Origin: Rhabditoides inermis
Taxonomy: Eukaryota > Nematoda > Chromadorea > Rhabditida > Rhabditidae
Length of the DNA stretch: 64,000 nt
Direction: 5' to 3'
Assembly (NCBI GenBank): GCA_963966185.1
Contig: CAWZYM010000376.1
Coordinates: forward strand, 182,001-246,000
Shown here: positions 26,209-37,400 of the stretch, one piece after another
How the letters are laid out: each line of letters begins with the position of its first letter
Numbering within the stretch: position 1 is the first letter of the stretch
The notes under the pieces: model-generated
Database searches by the model: none
The model's input: only the letters and a program-made list of their open reading frames with translations
What the model was told of the DNA's origin: nothing
Translations under genes and position numbers: made by a program

Positions 26209-26822
26209 CTCCCTCCCTAACCCACCCTCCTCCCCCGCCTCTCCCATCTGTCCATTCCTTCCGGGCATTCCATTCTGTCCCGCGTGTCCCGAAGTGCCCG
26301 CCTGACCGTGCTGACCGCGTGCTCCTGAAAAGACCACGCCCACTTGGACCACGCTCAGTTCTCCAGTATGTCTTCACTGTTGTTTTGTGCCGGTGCAGAG
26401 GTGGCAGCCAGAAGAGGACCAAGGGGACCAATGGGACCCACTCACCCATCTTGCCTGGCGCCCCAGGTGGTCCCATCTCGCCGGCAGGACACGCGTGGCA
26501 CGAGTTGTCGGAGGGACTGCGAGAACAAACTGTTGGTGTTGGTGATTATAGAATTACGGACGCGTGCGGATTTTTTTTTTGCATTTCTACAAACAGTGAA
26601 ACGTATTTTGCGAAATGATGATTGGAAATAGTTTGTACTCACAGTATATTGCAGTGGTTAGGCAGATATAAGGCATTTTGATAGACGTGACATTGGATTC
26701 CAACTAGACTGCGCACTTCTTCGAACAGTGAAACCCGGCAAATAACGAAAAGACATCACCACGACTTTCGGATTGGCCACCCACCACATCTGCTTGCTGT
26801 CGTCCTCGTCTCTTCCACTCTC

Positions 26823-29657
26823 TGCCAAGCGATAGCGTTACCACCTAGCTAGTTAGGTGTGGTGACAGCAATGAGAAAACAGAACTGTAGACGTTAGTTT
26901 ACATTTTTCCCGTCCAACAGATTAGTGCACTGTTGCTGACGGAAAATGTTGAGCTAAATGTTGAGTTGAAAAGGAATGTAGTCGCCGCCACTAGAGAGCG
27001 ACTGATATGTCGCGGGCGCGCGAAAGTGAAAATAGTGCGAAGCGGCTAGAAATCGATAATAATGCGAGAGCGCGGAAATTTCAATTCTGACGGAACGTAT
27101 TGTTCCTTGACCTGTACCATGTTACTCACGGTATACAGGCAGTGGGATCCGATTGCAGAGAGCGTTTCCTAGCGTTTCCTACTCCCCCCTCCACTCTACA
27201 AATGATAACAAAAGCACGTTCATGACTATATTCTAGTTGGATCTACAATGCTTATTTTATTTATTCAAGAACTTATATATTTGATGACACCGACTTTGAA
27301 CGCTGAAAATGCTAAAAATGCCTAAAAAAATACATGCTGCTAAAAATGAATACATCATGAAAAAATTAGCAACGAAGTTCCCATTTCGTAGTGAGAAATA
27401 TAATATTACCGAATCGGTAATAATAGATACCGAGTCGGCATTTCTTACTACGAAATAAAAAAACTTCGCGGTTTGTTTTCTACATGTTCCATTCATTTTT
27501 ATAATATGAGTTATTTATGAAAAGTTATTATATTTGTATTTGTACATTTTTTCACGTGGCATTCTTGGTTTATACACGATATTTAGAGTGGTGTGTTCCA
27601 TTAAAGTCCTTTCCAATTCTCCAGGAGCACAATTTGCGATTGGCTGCGGTACATGTTTTATGAAATCTGCATCATGACTAATGGCCAGAGGTCATCGTCT
27701 CTTTAATACATTCCAAATTGCGGTGCGAGGATAGTTGAACTGGAGACATGGCGGGAACTACAGTCTTTTGACATTCTCCTTTTCTTCTTTTTGACTAGGT
27801 CGTTGGTGATATGTCTTGTATAGGAAGTTACACCGAACTCACCAATTTTCCGGTAGCTGACCTTGTTGACGTTTGTCACGTGGGATTCGATGAACTCGCC
27901 GTCGAGCCCCCAACTTTTGCGCAGAAACGCCTACAACAATCTTTTGTAAACCTGCAATCACTTTCGGATGACACACACATCAGTTAGCATTCATTCTTTT
28001 CAAACTACAGGACGAAACATACTTTAATGCTTGACGCTTGCCGCGCGCGTCAAATTTCGGGCAAAAGTTTGGGTGTACAACGAACGCGCAGCTGCGTTGA
28101 CGCGCCTACCCAATATTTTTTGCACTGGGTTGGACGCGCGCGTCCCGCGTCAAGCGTGAAAGTATGCTTCGGCCTGTAGTATGAAAAGAATGAACGCTAA
28201 CTATTGTGGTCACGTCAGTGTCCAAGTATATTTTGACGTCACATCCGAAATTCACTCCCACCTATCGAATGCCCTCCACCCACTTTGAAATAAAGTGAGT
28301 CCCCCGTTTTGGAGGTAGGCAAGTTGCGAATCGTCATTCTTTTATTTTGCACAAGCGCATACTTGATGCGTGGAACAGTTGATATTTTGTTCATTGCGCA
28401 CTATCAAAATCGGTCGACCGGTGTCTGTTGACCGAACGGTGACGAGAAGTTCATGAAAATGACATGCAAATGAGCGTGTTTCATACAGTATCCGTGAACC
28501 TAAGAATGGAAAAACTCTTTTCAAACTTCATGAAATTGCACAAAAATTTGATATGATGTTCTTGGATGGATTCCCTACGAATCTCGGAGAGCGGATTTTG
28601 GAAATTGTTTTTCAGAGAAGAGTTAATTAAGAAAATGCTCATTTCATTGGAATCGTATCTCAAAATTCAGCCAATAAATCCATCGATATCAAGTACCAGT
28701 TGGCTATCGACACCTATAGGGACTTAGTTGGCACATTCCTCAGACAATATAATGTTGTTGAACAGATGTTTTTCCTATAAGAAGACACAGTTCGCTAAAT
28801 AACTCCACAGTCGCTTCATGGAAACGGCTCAAACTTTGTCAGTAGGTGGTTCTTGACCCCCACTACAACTCTCGGAGAGCACATTTGTAATTTTGTTTCT
28901 CCTACCACAGTAATTTCTAACTTTATATAGCAATCCTGGAAATGAGGCGCATTTGCATAAATAACTTTCTCATCGGTCTGCGTCATTTCTTCGGCCAGAG
29001 ATAATTCGCCTACCGCCAAAACGGGGGACTCATCATACACTTGAAATTTTTTTTTACAACAGCGTTCAAGAGGGATCACTACAGTACACTTCTACACTGG
29101 AACACTTGTCAATAGTGGTAGCGACTGTCAATAGTGGTAGCGTCAATAGTGATAGCGAAGGCGCAGCGGAGACTTCGTATACGCATGGCTCTGAGGGCCG
29201 CCCGCTTGCGAGACGCCCGCCACTAACCACACTTCAAGCCGTCTGCCGAGTATTGTATATATATATAGAGTATATTGTATATTCGAATAGTATTGTATAT
29301 TCTCCGAGTTGTTTGGTCTCTGATCGATATGTGTTTTATTTTCGTTCAAAAACCTGTTTGACAGTCGTTGATGTAACTGTTTTTTTAGATTCATTTATTT
29401 TACATTGTTGTATGATTCTGTATGTTTATTTAACAAAGGTAAAAATAGTACATAAATTTTTCTCATTGTTTTGCAACATTTCATTGAACTATAGGCTTGA
29501 TCGTTGTGTACGTGAAAGTGTTGGTATGAAATAGGCGCTGACTGCACAATGCTTCGCGCTCTTTGCCAACCGCAGAAACATGGACTGAAGTCATCGAGCA
29601 TGAAGTGTTTATCGTCATAGGTTGTGTATCAGTTTCTCAACTTGTACGGCTTGTCGA

Positions 29658-29705
<48 letters not shown>

Positions 29706-30842
29706 AGTTGTAGTTGGTGGGTGAGAACGAGGGTTTGTGTGGTTGACCGGGCGAGGCTGGCTCGGTGGAAGGTCGAGAGGGAGACGCGGCGTACGCGGAA
29801 CGAGGAGGGCAAGGACAGTACTGAAAACAGAATTTGATGAATCATCACAGTTTATCGATCATCCAGGGATAATCATTGCGATCATGTTGTATAATGTAGA
29901 GGTGAAACGCACATTATATAAGTGACACTTATTTCCATCTCGGTACTGCAAGCGGAAATAATGGGAGAAGGGTCTCTTCAAAAAATATTGTTCCTCCAAA
30001 CTACTCCCGAAATGACGGGGGAAAAGGCTGGAAAAGTCTACGAAAAACTCTCTGGTCGTGTACGTGTTTCAATAGCGCTTCGAAGGCAGTAGAGGTAGCG
30101 AATGCTGTTTTGATGTGACTATTTAACTATTTGACAGGCCGTTTTAACTGAGAACAATATGTTTTCTAGTAAACACTAATTGATGCTGAAACGCAATGTC
30201 GCACATTCTCTCATTCCCGATAAATCCTTACTATCCGATCTCCCCTCTCACCAGCGCATCGGGCCCGGTGACTCCCTTCTGTCCTATCGGGCCCTGGACC
30301 CCCGGCAGACCCGCGCGACCGGCAGGGCCCATCTCACCCCGCGGACCCGCATCTCCTGGCAGACCGGAGCTGCAAGGGTACATCTTGTCTGCATGTCAGT
30401 CTATCGAATCGTCGTTGAACGCTCACGTTCTGCGATAGACTACAGAAGATTGTGTGTAACAACAGTCGAAGAGGGAATAGGAATAGGGTAAATCGGAGGA
30501 TTCGGAGAATACGATGATATAGTAACCCACCGCCCCGTGTCTCCCTCGTCTCCCCGCTCGCCCCGCTCGCCCGCCTGTCCCGTCTCCCCGACCGCGCCCC
30601 TCTCCCCCCGCTGTCTCTCCGAGTGGACGCCGTCCTGACCACGCTGACCCGGCAGACCTTCGAGGCCTGCAAGAGGGAAACGATATGGAGAAAGACTGTC
30701 TTCGTCTTTCTACTTCTCTTATTTGGCTCATCAAATATGTGATTGTATGTATCCTCGCCAACTCTAATTTTTTTTCGAGTGAAACGTATCCTCATCCACC
30801 TCTCTCTTGATTGAATTCGATGAATCCTCACTCACCCATCCA

Positions 30843-30884
<42 letters not shown>

Positions 30885-31569
30885 TCTCTCCTTCTCTCCT
30901 TCTCTCCTTCTCTCCTTCTCTCCTTCTCTCCTTCTCTCCTTCTCTTTCTTTCTCCCTCCCTCCCTAACCCACCCTCCTCCCCCGCCTCTCCCATCTGTCC
31001 ATTCCTTCCGGGCATTCCATTCTGTCCCGCGTGTCCCGAAGTGCCCGCCTGACCGTGCTGACCGCGTGCTCCTGAAAAGACCACGCCCACTTGGACCACG
31101 CTCAGTTCTCCAGTATGTCTTCACTGTTGTTTTGTGCCGGTGCAGAGGTGGCAGCCAGAAGAGGACCAAGGGGACCAATGGGACCCACTCACCCATCTTG
31201 CCTGGCGCCCCAGGTGGTCCCATCTCGCCGGCAGGACACGCGTGGCACGAGTTGTCGGAGGGACTGCGAGAACAAACTGTTGGTGTTGGTGATTATAGAA
31301 TTACGGACGCGTGCGGATTTTTTTTTTGCATTTCTACAAACAGTGAAACGTATTTTGCGAAATGATGATTGGAAATAGTTTGTACTCACAGTATATTGCA
31401 GTGGTTAGGCAGATATAAGGCATTTTGATAGACGTGACATTGGATTCCAACTAGACTGCGCACTTCTTCGAACAGTGAAACCCGGCAAATAACGAAAAGA
31501 CATCACCACGACTTTCGGATTGGCCACCCACCACATCTGCTTGCTGTCGTCCTCGTCTCTTCCACTCTC
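26823..31569. repeat. Tandem segmental duplication, copy 2
   Basis: Near-identical second copy of 22071-26822. Its right end (CCACTCTC) falls inside collagen exon 5 and continues into the unduplicated 5' part of the gene. The short TGCC/CTC context at the joints suggests microhomology-mediated or replication-based duplication. Confidence 0.95.
27843..27930 (-). pseudogene. Second copy of the PARP pseudogene exon
   Basis: Identical copy of the exon at 23091-23178, created by the 4.75-kb tandem duplication. Acceptor TTGTAG and donor GTGAGT are intact, and the 88-nt length equals that of the homologous exon at 57610-57697. It is isolated from the other PARP exons. Confidence 0.8.
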
Positions 31570-31931
31570 CCCGTCCCTCCCACTCTCCCCTGCCCCTCCG
31601 TCCTCTCCCCTCTGACCGCGAGGGCCCGGCGGACCGCGGGGGCACGCGTTCGACGGGTTGCAGTCTGAAAGAAGAAGTGGCTATTGGCTATGTCTTCGTT
31701 TTTTATTCATTCTACTCTGACTTTTGTGCATGTGACACTTCCTTCGAAACACACAGAACACAGTTTGGTCATTTTCGATAACGTTGTGAATTGTGAAGGA
31801 GGTTTTGAAGGGACTGGCAACTATTTCAGAATGACCCACTCTTTTCTTAGAGATCTCATTCATAGTTCGAAGTAAGACAAAATCATGTAACCAGGACGCA
31901 AATAAATATAGGTGAATGAAAAGACCAAGTT

Positions 31932-31966
<35 letters not shown>

Positions 31967-32828
31967 CAGAGAGACAAAGAATCAGAGAGACAAAGAATCA
32001 GAGAGTCAGAAATAATGACGGAAAGGGGGGGGGGCTAGAAGTTGTCACTCACTGCACACGGTGCTCTTCACTGTGCTTGTCTCCACGGCGAGTGATGGCT
32101 TCATTGCCTGAAAAGATGCATTCGCTAGAATATGCCATTGATAGTCTACAACTCCTAAAGGAAGACGTGATCATGGAGCAAGATCAAGCCCCGAGACATT
32201 GCACTGATCATTAAACTGTGTTATGTAGTATGAATTAAATAAAATTGAGTCATTCTTTACAGAGTTTCATTATCATTGCGTTGTGAAACATATCTATGAA
32301 CATACTATACCTCGAATATCTGCTTGTAGTACCCCTGTCGTCTCGTTCTTCCCTCACTCATGGGCGGGCGGAGTGAGGGGAGGGAGGAGTAGATGTCTTT
32401 CGAGACGACCTGCATGTGGAGTCATGAAAGAAGTTTCTTCAAATGAGAGGTCTTTCAACTAGCAACTACTTCTCAAAACGCTCCAAATTACTTCAAGCTT
32501 TCTAACTAATCAGAAACAGTTTCCGAATAGACCACATCGAAATAGCATCCGCACATCCAATCAATAACGTACCTCAAACTGTCCCATCTCCCCGTTGATC
32601 ATTAGCCATGTGGAGTCGACTTCGGCCTAGGATCATGACGTCATTGGGAGGAGAGAGAGAGAGGGGGGAAGAGAAAGAGAGACAGACAGACAGACACAGA
32701 GAGAGAGAAAGAGAGAGAGAGAGAGGGAGAGAGAGAGGGGGAGAGAGAGAGAGAGAGAGATGGGAAGAGAAAGGGGGAGAGCGATGGGGGGGAGAGAAAA
32801 ACGGAGAGAAAGAGGGAGAGATAAAGAT

Positions 32829-32870
<42 letters not shown>

Positions 32871-32973
32871 GAGAGATTACCTTTATCTGCATGCCCACAT
32901 ATCCAATGAACACCATTCCAGAAATGGTTAGGATCAGTCCAAGGGACACCCGCAACTCGAATCGGTCCTTCAT
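29629..32973 (-). CDS. Nematode cuticle collagen (10 exons, complete, about 349 aa)
   Basis: Structural collagen secreted by the hypodermis into the cuticle. Exons: 32973-32881, 32626-32573, 32409-32311, 32107-32053, 31664-31532, 31263-31193, 31071-30973, 30666-30531, 30369-30252, 29820-29629; phases agree throughout. Exon 1 encodes a type II signal anchor (LGLILTISGMVFIGYVGMQI) typical of the Col_cuticle_N domain. Exon 3 holds the subtilisin-like cleavage site EGRTRRQG. Cys pairs (NCNPSNACPRG and CPSDNSCHACPAG) precede Gly-X-Y blocks. The last exon begins YCPCPPRSAY and ends with a long Asn tract then NVDKPYKLRN. The start ATG lies four bases after TTTTTTCATTCAG, a strong spliced-leader-type acceptor. 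Exon 5 contains the right breakpoint of the tandem duplication, so the gene itself remains whole. Confidence 0.92.
32224..32292 (-). promoter_or_regulatory. Candidate 21U-RNA unit
   Basis: Minus-strand TATGTTTCAC, then CAAT with T at 32244, spacing 40, in a collagen intron. Confidence 0.5.
32655..32875. repeat. (GA)n-rich low-complexity tract
   Basis: Purine-rich GAGA sequence filling collagen intron 1. No coding signal on either strand. Confidence 0.9.
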
Positions 32974-34483
32974 AACTCTGAATGAAAAAAAATAGATCCA
33001 GTCTCCTAGTCTACGAAGGAATAATTTTATAGAAGAAGAGATATACCGTCATCTGTCCCCCTCCCCTCTTATATCCTCGATTCGCCCCTCATTTGCATAT
33101 CATCCCGGATCTCCCCCCGGTTTCCTGTATCACCGTGTTTTGTCTTGTTTTCGAGTGGCGGCTGACCGCATTGTGTTCGAACCGCTCCCGTATTTCGAAT
33201 GCGGCCCTATTGTGATTCGAAGAATCGCAAGCAAACCGGGAATCGATAGATCAGCGGTGATTGAATGTACACATATGTTATGTATGAGTGATTGATGATT
33301 GATGAGTCGACGAAAACTTCCGGATAAATTATTACAAACGTAATGTCATTTATTGGCTTTGGATCACAATGTTTTCACAACAACGATCCCTTTTTCGGGC
33401 GCTTCACTACTTGTCTTGTGAGATGGTCATCGACTCGTACTTGTCCGGCCTGAAGATCACATCCAGAATGTACGATGCTGCACAGCAACTCAGGAGATCA
33501 ACAGCTTTTTGCAGTCAGTCCACTTTGTGCCGGTTCTTACAATTAAGGGTTTATTCAAGGTCACTTGACTGTTTTGATGTATGTTTGTTATGTTGCTCAT
33601 ATATTTTCACTTTCTGTTGTAGTTGTTGTTCTCGTTTCATACATTTCGCGAGCCTTTCGATCAAGCCTATCACTCAGAATAGCATACAATACAAAGAACA
33701 GAATACCATTCAAAACCAACACGAAAATGTGTGTTATTTTTTCTTATTGAGTGGATAGTCAATCGAAATAATTGAATTTAATACTCATTTCTTTAAAAAA
33801 AAGTATCAAATATATAACAGTCTCGCTGTTATTATAATACGTAATACTATTGCCGAGAACGCAAAGTGTGTTGACATAATTCCTCTAAGTCCTGTAACAA
33901 AGTACAACTGAATTGCAGTCACTCATTTTTATTTGTTATGATTTCCGGTGTGTTTGTTTTCGAAATTGCCGATTGCTCGACTACGCCAGCCTTATCATGA
34001 TCACCTTTCTTATCACCGACTGCCATCGTCCACCACTCTACCTACCCGCTTTTCGTGCACACTGCGCCCATTCATCTCCTCGTGAACTATTTTCAAATCC
34101 TGCGTTGTAATCTCCCGCCCATCACGTCATGGCAGTCGAACGCTGGCCAAGGCACGCGTAACATAACCACAGTCGTTTAAAAAGTGTATTATTGTGTTGG
34201 CGCTGGCTGCGTAGTCGCCGGTTCGCACCTTTGTTACACACCGCCGCCGTCTTTTCGATAGCTCTCCCCATCGTCTCCGCTGCCGCCTCAGTGGGGGGCG
34301 GGCCTGCTTCCTAAATTAATCACTTATCTCTGTACTGCTCCCGCCGCTCTCGCGTTCCATATTGATAGTCTGCTATTTGTAACACCTCCACCCCAGCCGC
34401 GTACTTATGGTCAGTGACGCGTCGGTCTTTGATGGCTACATCAACATTGTCTAACATTCTTCTTTTAGAATAGTTGATTGCAG
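32974..34483. other. Divergent interval between collagen and PP2C genes
   Basis: Probable promoters of both genes. ATTTGCATATC at about 33088 is an octamer-like site. A tRNA-like GGCTGCGTAGTCGCCGGTTCG at about 34204 may be a SINE remnant. A possible isolated exon at 33380-33495 is listed separately. Confidence 0.35.
33380..33495 (-). other. Possible isolated C-terminal exon
   Basis: On the minus strand a frame reads VDLLSCCAASYILDVIFRPD and ends at a TAG, after a possible acceptor (ACTGCAAAAAG). Composition looks protein-like, but I see no partner exons up to 34.4 kb and recognise no family. Could be chance. Confidence 0.2.
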
Positions 34484-34489
34484 AATGGA

Positions 34490-37400
34490 ATGCATGGGCT
34501 GAACAACGACTCGCACACATCCGATCCAGTAGCAACCTCAGATTGCGACAACCAACAACACGTCAACTCCGACATCCGAACGCAGACGCAAGTACAAGCC
34601 TCGCCGGCCAGTGAGTCGATCGATATTATGATACTTGTTTATTACTTGTTAGTTTGTTATTTATGTGTGGTCTAGTCTATCATCTTACCGATAGTAGGAA
34701 GTTAAATTCGTTGAGGCTGTTTTTATATACTATCCATGAAAAGAGTTATACGCGTAATGCGGTGAGAGTTCTTGCAATTGCAGCTCTTATCAGTGTGTTT
34801 ATGTCAAACTTGTTTATCAACATATATATTGATTGCAGAACCCATCCTCAGATCGTGGATTTTGACCGCCAACGGACTCGTAGAAATCACACAGGTACAC
34901 ATTTAAAACTTGCAACATTTCGTCACTTTTCATGGAGTTCTTTTTTATATGATATATTCAATCCGATGTCATGTGCGAGTTGTAGATCATTGATTTATTT
35001 GCTATCGTTTGCTTTCAGAATAGCGGCGCAGCGATGGGCGGATTTCTCGACAAACCCGTCACCGAAAAGAAGACCGAGAAGGGCGAGGGAAATGTGGGTG
35101 CTCTTACTACTACGTTTATACTGATAGTAACCTATGATAATGCGATTTATCGATTGATTATCGATGTATCGATTAGGGTCTGCGCTTTGCCTACGCTGAC
35201 ATGCAGGGCTGGCGCATCGACATGGAGGACGCTCATGTGATGCAGGTAATGATTAAAGAGTGTTTTTTATTGATCGAAACGTTAGTACGTTAGTGATATT
35301 GTTTATGTGAAGTAAGCAGCGATGTCATGGTCTCAGTCAAACGTATGATATATTTGTTTTTTCGTTACATTTTGCGTGCTTGTGCGAGGAGGTGCATAAA
35401 GTTGACTATCGGTGAACATATAGTACTAAGTACGAAACATACTATACTTACGATATACCTAACTCCTTTCCCCCTGCAGCTGTTCACTGATAGCTGTGAT
35501 AGTATGAATGACCGTATCCACCTAACCCCTGCCCCTGCAGCTCTCGCTGGGCCCTGCTCCGTTCTCGCTCTGGTCGCTGTTCGCCGTGTTCGACGGCCAC
35601 GCGGGCAGCCAGGCCGCAGCGGATGCGGCACAGCTCATCGCACAGCACGTGCTGGAGACGGACCAGTTCAAGCAGGTGGGAAGGGGTATTCACCATCTGA
35701 CGTTCCTTGGGGATATTGTATTGTGATTTCAATTTTTTTTTTGTTGTTGGTAGACACGGGGCAGCAAGACCTGGACAGGTAGAGTTAGGGCGAACAGTTG
35801 ACGCAGGCGAGGCTCACCTGGTGAGCAGAAGCACAATGCACAAACGGTATTCTGGTGTATTTGTTGTGTTTGCAATGGGAGAATTACTTGTGAACGTTGT
35901 ATGAGTTGATATTCACTCGCAGTATTGGTTTCCTAGACGTAAATCGTAGAGAATGAACTGACCTGGTCAATGACTTCGTATTTCGCGTAGTTACAAAATG
36001 TAAAATGATCTTGTTGTGAAACATGCAATTTCTAGAATGAGATTCACATTCTAGAATGAAATTCTCTGCAATTTCATCATGTGACAATACGTGTTTGCCA
36101 TGCTGGATGATGGTCAGAGCACTGCATTCGAGCCGGACGCGGCAAGCGTCGTAGATCGAAGTACTATCGCTCTGGCGCAGCATACAACGATACAACCTCA
36201 ACATGTTTATCCACCTCAACGTATAGTAGACAGACAAGTGGTGAAGAAACTAGGAAGAGAGATCTTTGTTTTAAAAGAGATGATATATGTGTTTGCAGCT
36301 GTCCACCTCGCTGCTGTCCTCGGAGGGCGCGGAGCTGTCGGAGGAGAGTGCCCGCCTGGTGGAGGAGGGGCTGAAGACTGCCTTCCTCCAGCTAGACGAG
36401 ACGATCCGACAGCGACTCGGAACAGACAAGTGAGTCCGTCTGCCTTCTGTGTTTGTGTGGGTTGTGTATTGTGTGTTTGGAGGTTTTTTGGTTAGAGTTA
36501 GAGTCTCAAAAATTAGCTGCTTCGTTTATTATTTATTTAATGTCGATTTTCTGAAACATATTTTGTGTGTTTACTGGACAGGTCAATTCATTCTGCTAGG
36601 TGGGATACAAGGATCAGGGATCATGGGGTAACGGCTCTAGGCGAAAGTTAATAGTTGTATCTGTATTTGAGGATCGCGCAGTTACATTTATTTTCTAGTT
36701 GTTGATTGGACTATGTGTAAGTGATGAAATATATTTCATTTGCTTTTTTTTTGGAATGTTCACGACGACGTGAGACGATCAGGGAACGATACGATTGGGA
36801 CTGGTGGTTTAGTACTAGAGACTGGTAACTGGTAATGTTTGATCGACATTTATTCACACAATTGGTTTATAATGATATACGATTGAAGTGTAATGGTGTT
36901 CTGAAGCGTATGACACGCAGTAACGTCTGAACATTTTCAAAGTAGTTGGCATACTTGAGTTGTGGTTTGCACATCGTTATTCCGAGAATGTGATTGGTTC
37001 GAAACATGTTTTGTTTAGATTTTGTGGACATTGAGAGGAAATGATAAGTAATTGTGAATTGTGAATGCTAATGATGCTAATGATAACGAACTGGAAAGTC
37101 AATTATACTAATTAAGCACTGCTGAATCGATAGGAAAAATGCACTACTCGATTTGATCAAGTCCAAAGGTAAATCTCGAAAACATGGTCAAACAACTTTT
37201 ACATTCGGAAAACACTCGGAAAAGTTTCCAGAACAGGAATACCCTTGGACACCTTCGTATACACTTGGAATTTTTCATACGATATTAGTACGATGAAAGA
37301 ATACACTTGGGAGTTATACAGGTGTTCGGAAATGCTTACCGAGGTCTGTGTATAGAACATACTGGAGTAGTGAAACTTGTATCTGCTTTATTTCTGTTCT

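Larger units (their letters stand above)
22071..26822. repeat. Tandem segmental duplication, copy 1
   Basis: The 4752 bases starting at TGCCAAGCGATAGCG recur at once as 26823-31569. Copies are head to tail without spacer. Differences I can see are one C/T near 22431/27183, one fewer GTT unit and a shorter CT run in copy 2. Contents: one PARP pseudogene exon, a foldback repeat, a few unassigned short ORFs and the 3' half of the collagen gene. Confidence 0.95.
24877..26822 (-). pseudogene. Truncated cuticle collagen (3' half, duplicated)
   Basis: Copy of collagen exons 6 to 10 plus the 3' part of exon 5: about 26822-26785, 26516-26446, 26324-26226, 25917-25782, 25620-25503, 25071-24877. The reading frame is open through the Gly-X-Y blocks and the poly-Asn C-terminus, but there is no signal anchor, no processing site and no promoter. 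The joint places CTTGGCAG just before the cut exon 5, so a cryptic acceptor could splice this copy onto an upstream transcript. Expression would need read-through. Confidence 0.85.

Noticed and set aside
25674..31223. Long Ser/Arg/Pro-rich plus- and minus-strand ORFs over the collagen exons
   Set aside because: They are other-frame or antisense readings of Gly-X-Y exons and of the CT microsatellite.
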